Assembly (NCBI GenBank): GCA_051861205.1
Contig: JBHYDC010000026.1
Span: 1-42,452, forward strand
Source of the DNA: JBHYDC01 sp051861205
GTDB lineage: Bacteria > Pseudomonadota > Alphaproteobacteria > Rhizobiales > Pleomorphomonadaceae
Direction: 5' to 3'
Length of the DNA stretch: 42,452 nt
Under the pieces are notes generated by a model. That model was not told the origin of the DNA. It searched no databases and saw only the letters and a list, made by a program, of their open reading frames with translations. The position numbers were made by a program, and so were the translations under genes. Shown here one piece after another: positions 16,801-24,147 of this stretch (positions are counted from its first letter, which is position 1; every line of letters starts with the position of its first letter).

Positions 16801-17235
16801 TCAGTTCAACGGATCGGTCGTCGCGTAGACGGCGAGGATCGCGAGATCGGCAAAGCGTCCGGGCAAGGCGCCGAGCGCTTCGATATCGTCCGTCACCGGC
16901 GCTTCTGCTTCGATCCAGTCGCAAAGCCCGCCAAGCGTCCGGTTCCCCATGACCGCCGCGCCGATCGCCCCTAGCATCGCGTCCACCACCTGCTCGCGGG
17001 TGAGCGTGGCGCTCTCGTAAGCCGCGATCTCAAGCGGGATACGGTGCGAATAGAGATAGGTCAGCGGCGAGAGGCTGACCTCCGGCTCGCCCGGCTCGCC
17101 GTCGCGCATCACGACCAGCCCGCCGGGCGGAATGCGTTCGGCTTTGGCCAGATTGCGCTTCACTTCCGCGCCCGGCAGGGCCGCGGCGACAAGCGCCTTC
17201 ACCGCGCCGAGGACGGTTTCGCGTTTCGAAGCCAT
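16801..17235 (-). CDS. Tail terminator-like protein (gpU-like position)
   Basis: This 144-residue protein starts at MASKRETVL; a frame extension to 17274 exists but is unlike family starts. The central block (GGLVVMRDGEPGEPEV, YLYSHRIPLEIAAYE) resembles minor tail/terminator proteins that lie just before the tail tube gene in GTA-like phages. It would cap the tail and join it to the head completion protein. The sequence evidence is moderate and the order supports it well. Both possible ribosome sites are weak. Confidence 0.7.
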   Translation of the reverse strand: MASKRETVLGAVKALVAAALPGAEVKRNLAKAERIPPGGLVVMRDGEPGEPEVSLSPLTYLYSHRIPLEIAAYESATLTREQVVDAMLGAIGAAVMGNRTLGGLCDWIEAEAPVTDDIEALGALPGRFADLAILAVYATTDPLN

Positions 17236-17319
17236 GACGCCACCCGATTGGCCTTCCTGCTGAGCAGGTTCCATGCTAATTTCTTACCAAATTGCGATCG
17301 ATAAAAGGTGGGTAAGCCC

Positions 17320-17532
17320 ATGTCCGATACAGCAACGCTCTCAGCAAAGTTCCAGATTTCGATCCCCAAGGCCGTTCGCGCTGCCCGGCAGTGGAAGGCT
17401 GGCCAAGAGTTCGCTTTCATTCCCAAGGGAACGGGCGTTCTGCTCGTTCCTGTTCCTGAACTGGCGGATCTCGCGGGTATCGCCAAGGGCGCTAACCCTG
17501 AAAACTATCGCGACCGCAAAGACAGGTTCTGA
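17320..17532 (+). CDS. vapB: VapB-like AbrB/MazE-fold antitoxin
   Basis: The 70-residue protein has a swapped-hairpin AbrB DNA-binding N-terminus (LSAKFQISIPKAVRAARQWKAGQEFAFIPK) and a charged C-terminal tail that would enter the VapC active site. The ATG at 17320 with AAAGGTGG upstream is preferred to GTG 17308. A CTTACC/GGTAAG dyad (17283-17288 and 17311-17316) flanks the start region and may belong to the operator. Its stop overlaps the vapC start by one base (TGATG). Confidence 0.87.
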   Translation: MSDTATLSAKFQISIPKAVRAARQWKAGQEFAFIPKGTGVLLVPVPELADLAGIAKGANPENYRDRKDRF

Positions 17533-17912
17533 TGCGTCTCGTCGATACGTCCGCCTGGATCGAGTGGCTGATCGCATCCCCAACGGGCAAGGCGGTTGCG
17601 TCGGAAATCCCGGCGCGTGAGGACTGGCTCGTCCCGACGATCATCCAGCTCGAACTTGCAAAGTGGCTTGCCCGCGAGGTTGGCGAGGACAAGGCCGATC
17701 AGGTGATCGCCTATACCCAAATGTGCATTCTCGCGCCGCTCGACACGAAAATTGCGCTTTCGGCGGCGGAAATTTGTGGCAAGCACAAGCTCGCGACCGC
17801 CGATGCAATAGTCTACGCCACTGCGCTGGAGCACGGTGCAGACCTTTTGACCTGTGATGCGCATTTCGAGAATTTGCCAGGTGTAACCTATATCGCGAAG
17901 ATCAGACCCTGA
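17532..17912 (+). CDS. vapC: VapC-like PIN-domain RNase toxin
   Basis: The 126-residue PIN domain has all four acidic residues in place: Asp5 (VDTSAW), Glu41 (QLELAKW), Asp91 (ATADAIVYATA) and Asp109 (LLTCDAHFENL). VapC toxins are Mg-dependent ribonucleases that cut tRNA or rRNA. It is translationally coupled to the antitoxin. Its stop directly abuts the stop of the convergent DUF6441 gene, with no spacer. The pair probably stabilises the prophage or acts in phage competition. Confidence 0.9.
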   Translation: MRLVDTSAWIEWLIASPTGKAVASEIPAREDWLVPTIIQLELAKWLAREVGEDKADQVIAYTQMCILAPLDTKIALSAAEICGKHKLATADAIVYATALEHGADLLTCDAHFENLPGVTYIAKIRP

Positions 17913-18545
17913 TCAGGATCGCGGAAAGTAGCCCGCGATGAGTGAGGGCACGCGCGCGGCTTGCCGCTTGGCGGCGCTCTCGACATCGAGCCGTTTTTTC
18001 AGGGCGACCTGTGGAACCAGAATGAACACGATGACACTGGCCTGTCCGGTCTTGCGGCGATTGGGCTGGCCAAGCCCGCGCGTGTTGATCCGGGCGTCAT
18101 CTGCGACCAACAGCGAGGGACGGCCACGGCGATAAACGAACCGCAGCTTCAGGCCGGTTCGCCGCCGCCAGCCTTCCGGCGTGATCTTTTCGCGCGAGCC
18201 CGCAGCACTCCGTCCGCTCTTGCCGGCGGCGGCGGTCGGGATCGCCAGGAACAGACCGCGCGCCGAGCGGATCACCACGCCACGGTCAAAGGCATCGACG
18301 ATCTTTGGCGCCCGCGACCAGACATAGGCAGCGGCCTCGGCACTCTCGCCCACCTCGGGGAAAGTCTTTCCCCGCCATGTCCGAGACAGCCTTCTACCCA
18401 AGCCCGCCGCGATGACATCTTCGCGGAGATCCTGCTTCAGGCCATCGGCAGCGTCGCGCATCCCCGACGTGACGGCGCGTTCGATATCTTTCTCGGTCTC
18501 AGCAAGGGCTTTGCCGAGATCGGGACGCTGGATGGTGAATTTCAT
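17913..18545 (-). CDS. DUF6441 head-tail completion protein
   Basis: The 210-residue protein, starting at MKFTIQRPDL (18545), resembles DUF6441 proteins of alphaproteobacterial prophages. It has a basic helical N-terminal half (GMRDAADGLKQDLREDVIAAGLG) and conserved RTWRGKTFP. In position it replaces the lambda gpZ/HK97 gp10 tail completion protein that joins neck and tail. It is flanked on both sides by rightward moron cassettes. Upstream in-frame residues to 18623 would overlap the divergent promoter and are rejected. Confidence 0.72.
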   Translation of the reverse strand: MKFTIQRPDLGKALAETEKDIERAVTSGMRDAADGLKQDLREDVIAAGLGRRLSRTWRGKTFPEVGESAEAAAYVWSRAPKIVDAFDRGVVIRSARGLFLAIPTAAAGKSGRSAAGSREKITPEGWRRRTGLKLRFVYRRGRPSLLVADDARINTRGLGQPNRRKTGQASVIVFILVPQVALKKRLDVESAAKRQAARVPSLIAGYFPRS

Positions 18546-18555
18546 AGGCGCACTA

Positions 18556-18606
18556 TTGACAGGTATCCATAATAGACGCATATATAACATCTGTTTCAAT
18601 AGGAGG
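18556..18606 (+). promoter_or_regulatory. Promoter and ribosome site of the unknown gene pair
   Basis: A perfect -35 TTGACA (18556-18561) is followed by TATATAAC (18581-18588; spacing 19 to TATATA) and AGGAGG at 18601-18606. The region is AT-rich compared with its surroundings, and the signals point rightwards, against the late operon. Confidence 0.6.
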
Positions 18607-18611
18607 GCATG

Positions 18612-19220
18612 ATGAAGGCGCACCTACCAAACATTGACGTCAAGTATGATCCCCAGAATTTCCGTGACCTGTTCGAAACCGAACTCGGCGCGAGCGTTTG
18701 GAAGTTCCTCATTCGGGCCGACAACGTGATCCGAATGGAGACCGCGAGCTTCCTAGAACGGGCAGCTGTTGAACCCTTAGCGCCAGGGCTGGTCGCAGAG
18801 TTCGGTCCTGACATCGCCCAAGATCGCATCAAGCAGATGATCGGGCACATGGTCCGTCAAATCATGGAGGCGGTCGGCTACGAGATTGATCGACCTGGGC
18901 TTCGCATCACACGGGAAAGCCTGTTCTCTAGTGGTGCACGGTATCAGCCGCAGGACCAAAGCCGCGACCGGACGATGAAAATCACACCCGAACAGAGGCA
19001 GGCTTGGCTCGAACGGACAGCTAAGAGTCCCTTCAATATTTGGCTCGATCAGCAGGTGAAGGCGCCTGATGGCAAGCTCGACCTTGAGCGCCTTTACCAA
19101 GTTGCCCGCCAGCATGGCATCGAGAAGCGGTACGATCATCTCAATCCAGGCCAGCAGCGCATGAACATCGGGGTGATGCTCCGTTCGCGTGTCACTCAAG
19201 AAGAAATCTTGGCTCAATAA
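18612..19220 (+). CDS. Unknown cassette protein A (202 aa)
   Basis: I recognise no family. The ATG at 18612 is chosen because AGGAGG is five bases away; an ATG at 18609 is too close. The protein is soluble and helical. It has two visible parts: an N-terminal region (to about residue 115) with YDPQNFRDLFETELG, RADNVIRMETASFLERAAVEPLA and a hydrophobic helix (IKQMIGHMVRQIMEAVGYEI), and a C-terminal region with SPFNIWLDQQVK, LDLERLYQVARQHGI and HLNPGQQRMNIGVMLR that looks like a compact helical, possibly nucleic-acid-binding domain. It has its own promoter and a partner 12 bp downstream. Position in a slot type elsewhere holding toxin-antitoxin pairs suggests a TA or anti-phage function. Confidence 0.75.
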   Translation: MKAHLPNIDVKYDPQNFRDLFETELGASVWKFLIRADNVIRMETASFLERAAVEPLAPGLVAEFGPDIAQDRIKQMIGHMVRQIMEAVGYEIDRPGLRITRESLFSSGARYQPQDQSRDRTMKITPEQRQAWLERTAKSPFNIWLDQQVKAPDGKLDLERLYQVARQHGIEKRYDHLNPGQQRMNIGVMLRSRVTQEEILAQ

Positions 19221-19232
19221 GGGAGGCGTATC

Positions 19233-19592
19233 GTGCTCATTGATTTGATGTCCGGGAAAACGATCGCGCGCGTCCCTTATGAGAGCGAATTCAAGGCATT
19301 TATGTCTCGGATGACTGTCGATGAAATTGCGGCGATCAAGTCTGAACTGAATGGCATGATCGAAGGCACAGAAATTCAGACAGCCGGGTGGATGCCGGGA
19401 TCGAACTGGGGCGGCACGGTCTATCAGCCGATATACGAGAAGGCCGCGCGCCGAGACTACGGCGCATCGGCCCGTTGCTTTGGGCTGATGGTCTGGGAGG
19501 TATTCATGGAGCGTCCCGAACGATGGTCGTCCGGTCGGTTCGAGAAGAACGGTGAACCAATCGGGAGCCGAACTTACTTCCGTATTCAGTAG
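19233..19592 (+). CDS. Unknown cassette protein B (119 aa)
   Basis: I recognise no family. The GTG start has GGGAGG six bases upstream. The protein has an acidic helical first half (VPYESEFKAFMSRMTVDEIAAIKSELN), a Gly/Trp-rich middle (TAGWMPGSNWGGTVYQPIYEKA) and a basic end (RSGRFEKNGEPIGSRTYFR-like). The Trp/Gly/Tyr-rich block resembles a small-ligand or nucleic-acid pocket, but no catalytic motif can be named. It is the second gene of a two-gene cassette, and its stop is 2 bp from the convergent gpFII-like stop. Confidence 0.72.
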   Translation: MLIDLMSGKTIARVPYESEFKAFMSRMTVDEIAAIKSELNGMIEGTEIQTAGWMPGSNWGGTVYQPIYEKAARRDYGASARCFGLMVWEVFMERPERWSSGRFEKNGEPIGSRTYFRIQ

Positions 19593-19594
19593 CA

Positions 19595-19912
19595 CTAGAG
19601 CTTTACAGCCTCGCAGGCCGAAACGAGCCCGAGCGCATCGCCCATCGGTTCGCCGATGATCCGGTAAGTCTCGGTGCCGATCAGGATCAGATCGCCCTCA
19701 GTGATCGTTGCGGCCTGCGAGCGGCGGATATCGATGCCGATTGTCGGCAGAACTGCGCGGCTTTCCCCAAATTCCGCCATGCGGTCGGGCGACTTGCGGA
19801 TGATGCGGACAGCGACGCCAGCGCCGACGCCACCCGCCTTCCACAGCGCGTCTTCGCCGATATTGGGATCGGCGAAGAGCGCATCGATGGCCGAAGCGAA
19901 AGCGCCGATCAC
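19595..19912 (-). CDS. Head-tail joining protein (gpFII-like)
   Basis: The 105-residue protein starts at GTG 19912, overlapping the DUF2190 stop by 4 bp (GTGA). Its sequence (IDALFADPNIGEDALWKAGG, VRIIRKSPDRMAEFGESRAV, TIGIDIRRSQAATITEGDLI, ETYRIIGEPMGD) has the pattern of lambda FII/gp-like head completion proteins, with a beta-barrel ending in a tail-attachment surface. A longer frame reaching 20497 covers the DUF2190 gene in another frame and is not used. Confidence 0.78.
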   Translation of the reverse strand: MIGAFASAIDALFADPNIGEDALWKAGGVGAGVAVRIIRKSPDRMAEFGESRAVLPTIGIDIRRSQAATITEGDLILIGTETYRIIGEPMGDALGLVSACEAVKL

Positions 19913-20259
19913 GGATCGTTCGCCCGGAAGGAGGCATTCAGCCGAACCCGGCCGGTGGTATTGCCCGCGCCGCCTGCGACCGCCGCCGCCGCGACGCCGA
20001 TCAGAAGGTTGGCGGTGGCAACCGTCGTGCAGCGCTTGTTGGTGTCGTCCCAATAGACGAGCGCGCCGACCGTCCAGGCCTGCGAGCCGATCTTGGTCAG
20101 TTCGAACACGCCGGTAAGGTCGAGCGCGACATCGGCGGACAGCGCGGCATCGTTGGTGGCGACGCCGAACATCTGGCCGACTTTCGCGCCCTGGCCGGAC
20201 GTGAGGGCATAGGGTGCGGGCACCACCAGTGTTTTGCCCCGCATGATGAAGTTCCGCAT
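19909..20259 (-). CDS. DUF2190 capsid-associated protein
   Basis: The 116-residue protein matches DUF2190 (KTLVVPAPYALTSGQGAKVGQMFGVA, GVFELTKIGSQAWTVGALVYWDDTNKRCTT, RLNASF). It is a beta-rich protein encoded directly after the major capsid gene, thought to act as a decoration or capsid-stabilising protein like lambda gpD. AAGGAG stands upstream of the ATG. It is coupled to the gpFII-like gene by overlap. Confidence 0.85.
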   Translation of the reverse strand: MRNFIMRGKTLVVPAPYALTSGQGAKVGQMFGVATNDAALSADVALDLTGVFELTKIGSQAWTVGALVYWDDTNKRCTTVATANLLIGVAAAAVAGGAGNTTGRVRLNASFRANDP

Positions 20260-20300
20260 GGGATAGGTCTCCTTGAGTTCGGGTTAGGGTCGCGCCGCCG

Positions 20301-22355
20301 TCAGACGCCGGCGTTGTAGAACAGGCCGCGGAAGTCGATCGCCTTGGCGGCGAAGTCGTGCCTGATCTTGAATTCGACGCCATCGACCTCGAACCCGACG
20401 CGCTGATCGAGGAAGGGCTCGGACTGGCCTTCGAGGCGGCAGTATTCGATCGTGTCGATGGTCGCGGGATCAGCCGCCAGCCACCAGCGCTGCGCACCCG
20501 CCGTGTTGAAGAGGCGCGGCTCTTCGATCACGTCGAAGGCGTTGGCGTAGGGGTTGACCTGAGACGCTTGGGCAGGCGTCGTTTGGGCGATGATCTTGCG
20601 CGCCTCGATCGCGCGCGTGCCCGGCGCCACCAGAATATAGCGCGGGTAGTTGTTGATGATCTGATCGCCGGTGACGCCAGCAGGCGTCATCTCGCGCTGC
20701 TGCGTCATTAGTTCGATCGCCTGCGTGAGCGAGGTCTCGGTGATTGCCGCCGCCGTGCCCTGGTTGGCGCGGCCCGCTGCCGCCGAGAACAGGGTGACGC
20801 CATCGGCCAGAAGCGGGTTTGCGAGAATCTCGTTGTAGACGAGGCCGCTTTCAAGGTCGGAGGCCTTCATGCCCGCCGTGCCGAGCGCCCGGTCGAAGGC
20901 GCGCAGATCGTCATTGACGATGGCCTGCCGGGTGAGCGCGACGATGCGGCCGAAGGTGGCGAGGCGATAGGTTTCCCGGCTTTCCGCGATCGTGCCATAG
21001 CTGAACTCGGCGCCTTCCATGACCGGCAGCAGGCCGGGAAAGTTGCCGATCTGGGCCGGGAACAGCGGTTTGAAGTCGGTCGTGGTGATGCCGCGCGTCC
21101 AGCGTTCGAAGGTGCGGGGCGCGGTCGTGTAAGCTTGCCGCAGCCGCTTGCCCGCGACATTGGCGAGGATCAGCGGGAAATCGCTGGTGCCATGCGGCCC
21201 GGCATTGCGGAGCGCGAGCTGCACCACCTCGTTCGCGGTCATGCCGCGGGTGCGGACGCCAACCTGTTGCAGGGTTTCGCGTGCGATCTCGACCAGCGAC
21301 ATGCCGCGAAATTCCCGGGCGCGATCAGGCAGGGCATTTGCTGAGGGCGCAAGCCGATGGGCAATCGCTTCGGTGATGGCTTCGCGTCGGGTGACGGTTG
21401 CATCGAGCCCACCTGCCGGGAAGGAGACGGCGGTGTGGCCGACGCCGCGCTCATCGCGTTCGGCGAGCTTGTCGAGAATGACGCGACGGGCTTCCTCGAT
21501 GGCGACGCCGCGCGTGACGAGATCATCGGCAAAGGCACGCTCGAGGCGGAAGCGGTCGGCCAGGCCAAAGATCGCCGCCACACGCTCACGCTCTTCAGCG
21601 CGAACCTGATCGGCGTTCGGTGCGACAGGCACCTGATCGAGCGGCGCGGGATTGGTGCGTTCATTCGCGGTGGGCGCGGGCGCAGCTTCCGGCGCGGCAT
21701 CACGAGTCTGGACAGGTTCGTCCATGGCGGCAGTCTCCATCGTTCGGGTGTGGGAAGTGACGAGTTCAAAGGGAAAGGTCGGCGCCTCGTCCGCCGCGCG
21801 GACTTGCGCGCCGGGATCGGCGCCGACAGCCACGAAGGACAGTTCGTGAGGCGTCCAGCGTTCGACGAACCAGCGTTCAGGTTCGCCAACATGTTCGGGC
21901 CGTTCGACGCGCACCTTGTCGATGCGGTAGCCGACCGAGATGTTGCGGACGATCCCGTCAGTCACGAGCGCGAACAGGCGATCGGCGGCTTCATCGACGC
22001 CAGGCTTCGGGAAGCGCAAGCTTGCGCGGCCTTCGCCCTTGTCGATCCAGGCGCGTTCGACGACGCCGACAATCGCGCGCGTCGTCCATTGCGAATGGCT
22101 GTCGAGCACCGGCGCGCCGGCATCAAGGCGCGAGAGATCGACGGCATCGCGCGAGACCACGAGGATTTCCTCGTAATCGATCGCGGTATCAAAGCCGGTC
22201 CAGCGACGGCGGCGCACGGACGCTCCGGTGGTCCAGACGACTTCGACGATTCGGGTCTCGGCTTCGATGGAGGCGACCGGCGCAAGCCGGGTCTGCATCG
22301 GCAGCGCGTTCGCCATAGGCGGCGCGCCGCGCGAAGGCGGTTGAGCAGGTTTCAT
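20301..22355 (-). CDS. Prohead protease-major capsid protein fusion
   Basis: The 684-residue chain combines a protease and the capsid subunit. Residues about 20-190 form a U35-type prohead protease with His87 (VLDSHSQW) and Ser140 (VRNISVGYRI) as catalytic residues. Residues about 200-320 form a Pro/Ala/Glu-rich linker and scaffold-like delta helix. Residues about 330-684 form an HK97-fold major capsid protein (FERWTRGITTTDFKPLFPAQIGNF, LFNTAGAQRWWLAADP, FLDQRVGFEVDGVEFKIRHDF). Self-cleavage would release the capsid protein after shell assembly. GAGGA precedes the ATG, and no separate capsid start with a ribosome site is evident. Confidence 0.92.
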   Translation of the reverse strand: MKPAQPPSRGAPPMANALPMQTRLAPVASIEAETRIVEVVWTTGASVRRRRWTGFDTAIDYEEILVVSRDAVDLSRLDAGAPVLDSHSQWTTRAIVGVVERAWIDKGEGRASLRFPKPGVDEAADRLFALVTDGIVRNISVGYRIDKVRVERPEHVGEPERWFVERWTPHELSFVAVGADPGAQVRAADEAPTFPFELVTSHTRTMETAAMDEPVQTRDAAPEAAPAPTANERTNPAPLDQVPVAPNADQVRAEERERVAAIFGLADRFRLERAFADDLVTRGVAIEEARRVILDKLAERDERGVGHTAVSFPAGGLDATVTRREAITEAIAHRLAPSANALPDRAREFRGMSLVEIARETLQQVGVRTRGMTANEVVQLALRNAGPHGTSDFPLILANVAGKRLRQAYTTAPRTFERWTRGITTTDFKPLFPAQIGNFPGLLPVMEGAEFSYGTIAESRETYRLATFGRIVALTRQAIVNDDLRAFDRALGTAGMKASDLESGLVYNEILANPLLADGVTLFSAAAGRANQGTAAAITETSLTQAIELMTQQREMTPAGVTGDQIINNYPRYILVAPGTRAIEARKIIAQTTPAQASQVNPYANAFDVIEEPRLFNTAGAQRWWLAADPATIDTIEYCRLEGQSEPFLDQRVGFEVDGVEFKIRHDFAAKAIDFRGLFYNAGV

Positions 22356-22372
22356 GGTGTCCTCGAAGTAGA

Positions 22373-23920
22373 TTACTTGCCGATTTTGGCGCCGGGCTTG
22401 GGCTTTGGTTTGCCCGGCTGCTCGTTGTCCGCAGAATCGCTGGTCGGGTCGTTCGGATCGGGCTGCGCCGTTCCGGCCTTGGTCATCATGCGCGGATCGC
22501 TATCGAGCACGATCTTCAGCCGATCGAGCAGCGCATTCATTTCCGCGATTTCGCCCAGCTGTGAGGCGGGATCGTAGCCCTGCCGGGCGATGGCCTGGGC
22601 GAGAGTCATGGTGCCCGAGCGCAGCATCAGAAGATCGGCCTGCGCGTCCTTCAGGGGATCGACGGCATCGAAGCGTGGCGGTTGCCATTCGACCTTGACC
22701 ACCGGGTTCGGGATCAGGCCAGCAACCCAAGCCGCCTCGGTGAACCAGCGCCAGACCGGTTCGCAAAAGCCCGGGATCACCAATTGCCATTGCAAGGCAT
22801 CGACCATGCGCCGGAATTCGACGAGACCGCCACGCAGGCTCGAATAGTTGACCTGAGACAGATCGCCGGTGAGCAGCTCGTAAGGCACGCGGTATCCGGC
22901 GGCGATGATGTGAAGCTGCGCCCGTAGCCATTCCGAGACGCCAGCCGTGGAGGCCGGCTGGTTGAACTTGATGTCCTTGCCGCCGCGCGCATAGGCGATC
23001 AGTCCGGGCTCGAACTGCTCGATGGTCTTGCCTTCGGCATCGACGACGGTTGGCGCGACCCCCTGATCGGCTTCATCCGCTCCGAGCACCACGCCGACAA
23101 GGCAGGCCTCGGTTTTCTTGCGGACAAGCTCGGCATTGGTCCAATCATCGAGATCGCGCATCGCCCGCATGGCCGGCGCGCCCCAGGGAACGCCGCGGCT
23201 TTGCACGCGCTGGCGCTCGAAGAGGTGGGCGATGCCATCCGAAGGGACGCGCGCCGAGGTAAGGCTGCGCGACAGCGGCACGCTGGTGTCGCCGGGGTGA
23301 TCGGGAAACAGCCAATAGGCGCGGCGTCGGCCGATGGCGTCATATTCGATGCCGCGCACAATCCGCCCGCCGTCGGGAAGCGCGCCAATCTTGGTATCGT
23401 CGAGGTGATCGGCTTCGAGCAGCTGAAGCTGCAAGGGCACGGGCAGCTTGTCTTCAGTGCGGCGGATACGACGGCGAAGGAACACATCGCCACCTTCGAT
23501 CATCTCGCGGACGGCGAGCGTTGTGAGCCCGTGAAAATCGGCGAGACCATCAGCGTCCGATCGCGCTGCCCAGGCTTCCCAGGTTTCATTAATCCTGTTG
23601 TCGAGCGCATCCGTTCCGGTCGCCGCGCGCGGCCTGATCCCGGCGCCGACGATGTTGTTCACCAGCACTGCAACGGCTTTCGCGGCGTGCGGATTGTTGC
23701 GTGTCAGATCTCGCATGCGGTCGCGCAACCGCGACGCGCCGGAAGCGATCTCGCCATCGGCAGAACTGGACGACGATCGCCAGCCATCGGTGCGCCGTCC
23801 GACCGCTGCGCCATCATAAGCGCGCGCCAGCTTCTCGAATGCCTGGCGTTCCAGAAGCCGCTTGCGGGCGGCGCCAGGTGCTACGCTGGCGAGGGCGCGA
23901 TCGATCCAGTTCGCGGCCAT
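22373..23920 (-). CDS. Portal protein (lambda gpB family)
   Basis: The 515-residue lambda-type portal has conserved blocks DLTRNNPHAAKAVAVLVNNIVGAGIRP, MIEGGDVFLRRR, LQLLEADHLD, GIEYDAIGRRRAYWLF and SSLRGGLVEFRR. It forms the dodecameric DNA channel at one capsid vertex, the docking site for terminase and neck proteins. The C-terminus is Pro/Lys-rich. Its ATG overlaps the gpW-like stop by one base (TGATG). Confidence 0.94.
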   Translation of the reverse strand: MAANWIDRALASVAPGAARKRLLERQAFEKLARAYDGAAVGRRTDGWRSSSSSADGEIASGASRLRDRMRDLTRNNPHAAKAVAVLVNNIVGAGIRPRAATGTDALDNRINETWEAWAARSDADGLADFHGLTTLAVREMIEGGDVFLRRRIRRTEDKLPVPLQLQLLEADHLDDTKIGALPDGGRIVRGIEYDAIGRRRAYWLFPDHPGDTSVPLSRSLTSARVPSDGIAHLFERQRVQSRGVPWGAPAMRAMRDLDDWTNAELVRKKTEACLVGVVLGADEADQGVAPTVVDAEGKTIEQFEPGLIAYARGGKDIKFNQPASTAGVSEWLRAQLHIIAAGYRVPYELLTGDLSQVNYSSLRGGLVEFRRMVDALQWQLVIPGFCEPVWRWFTEAAWVAGLIPNPVVKVEWQPPRFDAVDPLKDAQADLLMLRSGTMTLAQAIARQGYDPASQLGEIAEMNALLDRLKIVLDSDPRMMTKAGTAQPDPNDPTSDSADNEQPGKPKPKPGAKIGK

Positions 23921-24129
23921 CAGCGATCACCGCGGCCGAAGCTTGCGAATCCCGCGATGGGGCGCGGATTGCCGGAGGTGGCGGCGATCTCTGTCTCGAT
24001 GGTGCGGATGCGCTTCAGGAGATCGTCCGCCGAGCCATATTCGACAGTCTTGCCGTCATAGGTGACGCGCAACGTTCCGCCCGCGAAGGCACGCTTCAGC
24101 GCATCGAGTTCGGTCTGCGTCCAGGGCAT
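23920..24129 (-). CDS. gpW-like head-tail joining protein
   Basis: This 69-residue protein (WTQTELDALKRAFAGGTLRV, YDGKTVEYGSADDLLKRI, RTIETEI) matches the gpW family of small head completion proteins. These bind below the portal, retain packaged DNA and prepare the head for tail attachment. It lies between terminase and portal, as in lambda. Length is normal. Confidence 0.88.
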   Translation of the reverse strand: MPWTQTELDALKRAFAGGTLRVTYDGKTVEYGSADDLLKRIRTIETEIAATSGNPRPIAGFASFGRGDR

Positions 24130-24147
24130 CGGAAATCCCGCGATAGG

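Noticed and set aside
15577..16974. Long open frame (465 codons) opposite the tail tube gene
   Set aside because: It is the antisense of a recognised structural gene in GC-rich DNA; the translation is Arg/Gly-rich with no domain and no ribosome site.
19913..20497. N-terminal extension of the gpFII-like frame
   Set aside because: It runs through the DUF2190 gene and the 3' end of the capsid gene in another frame; the GTG at 19912 gives the normal family length and overlap.
21357..22577. 406-codon antisense frame opposite protease-capsid fusion
   Set aside because: Same reason: shadow of a strongly conserved coding region.
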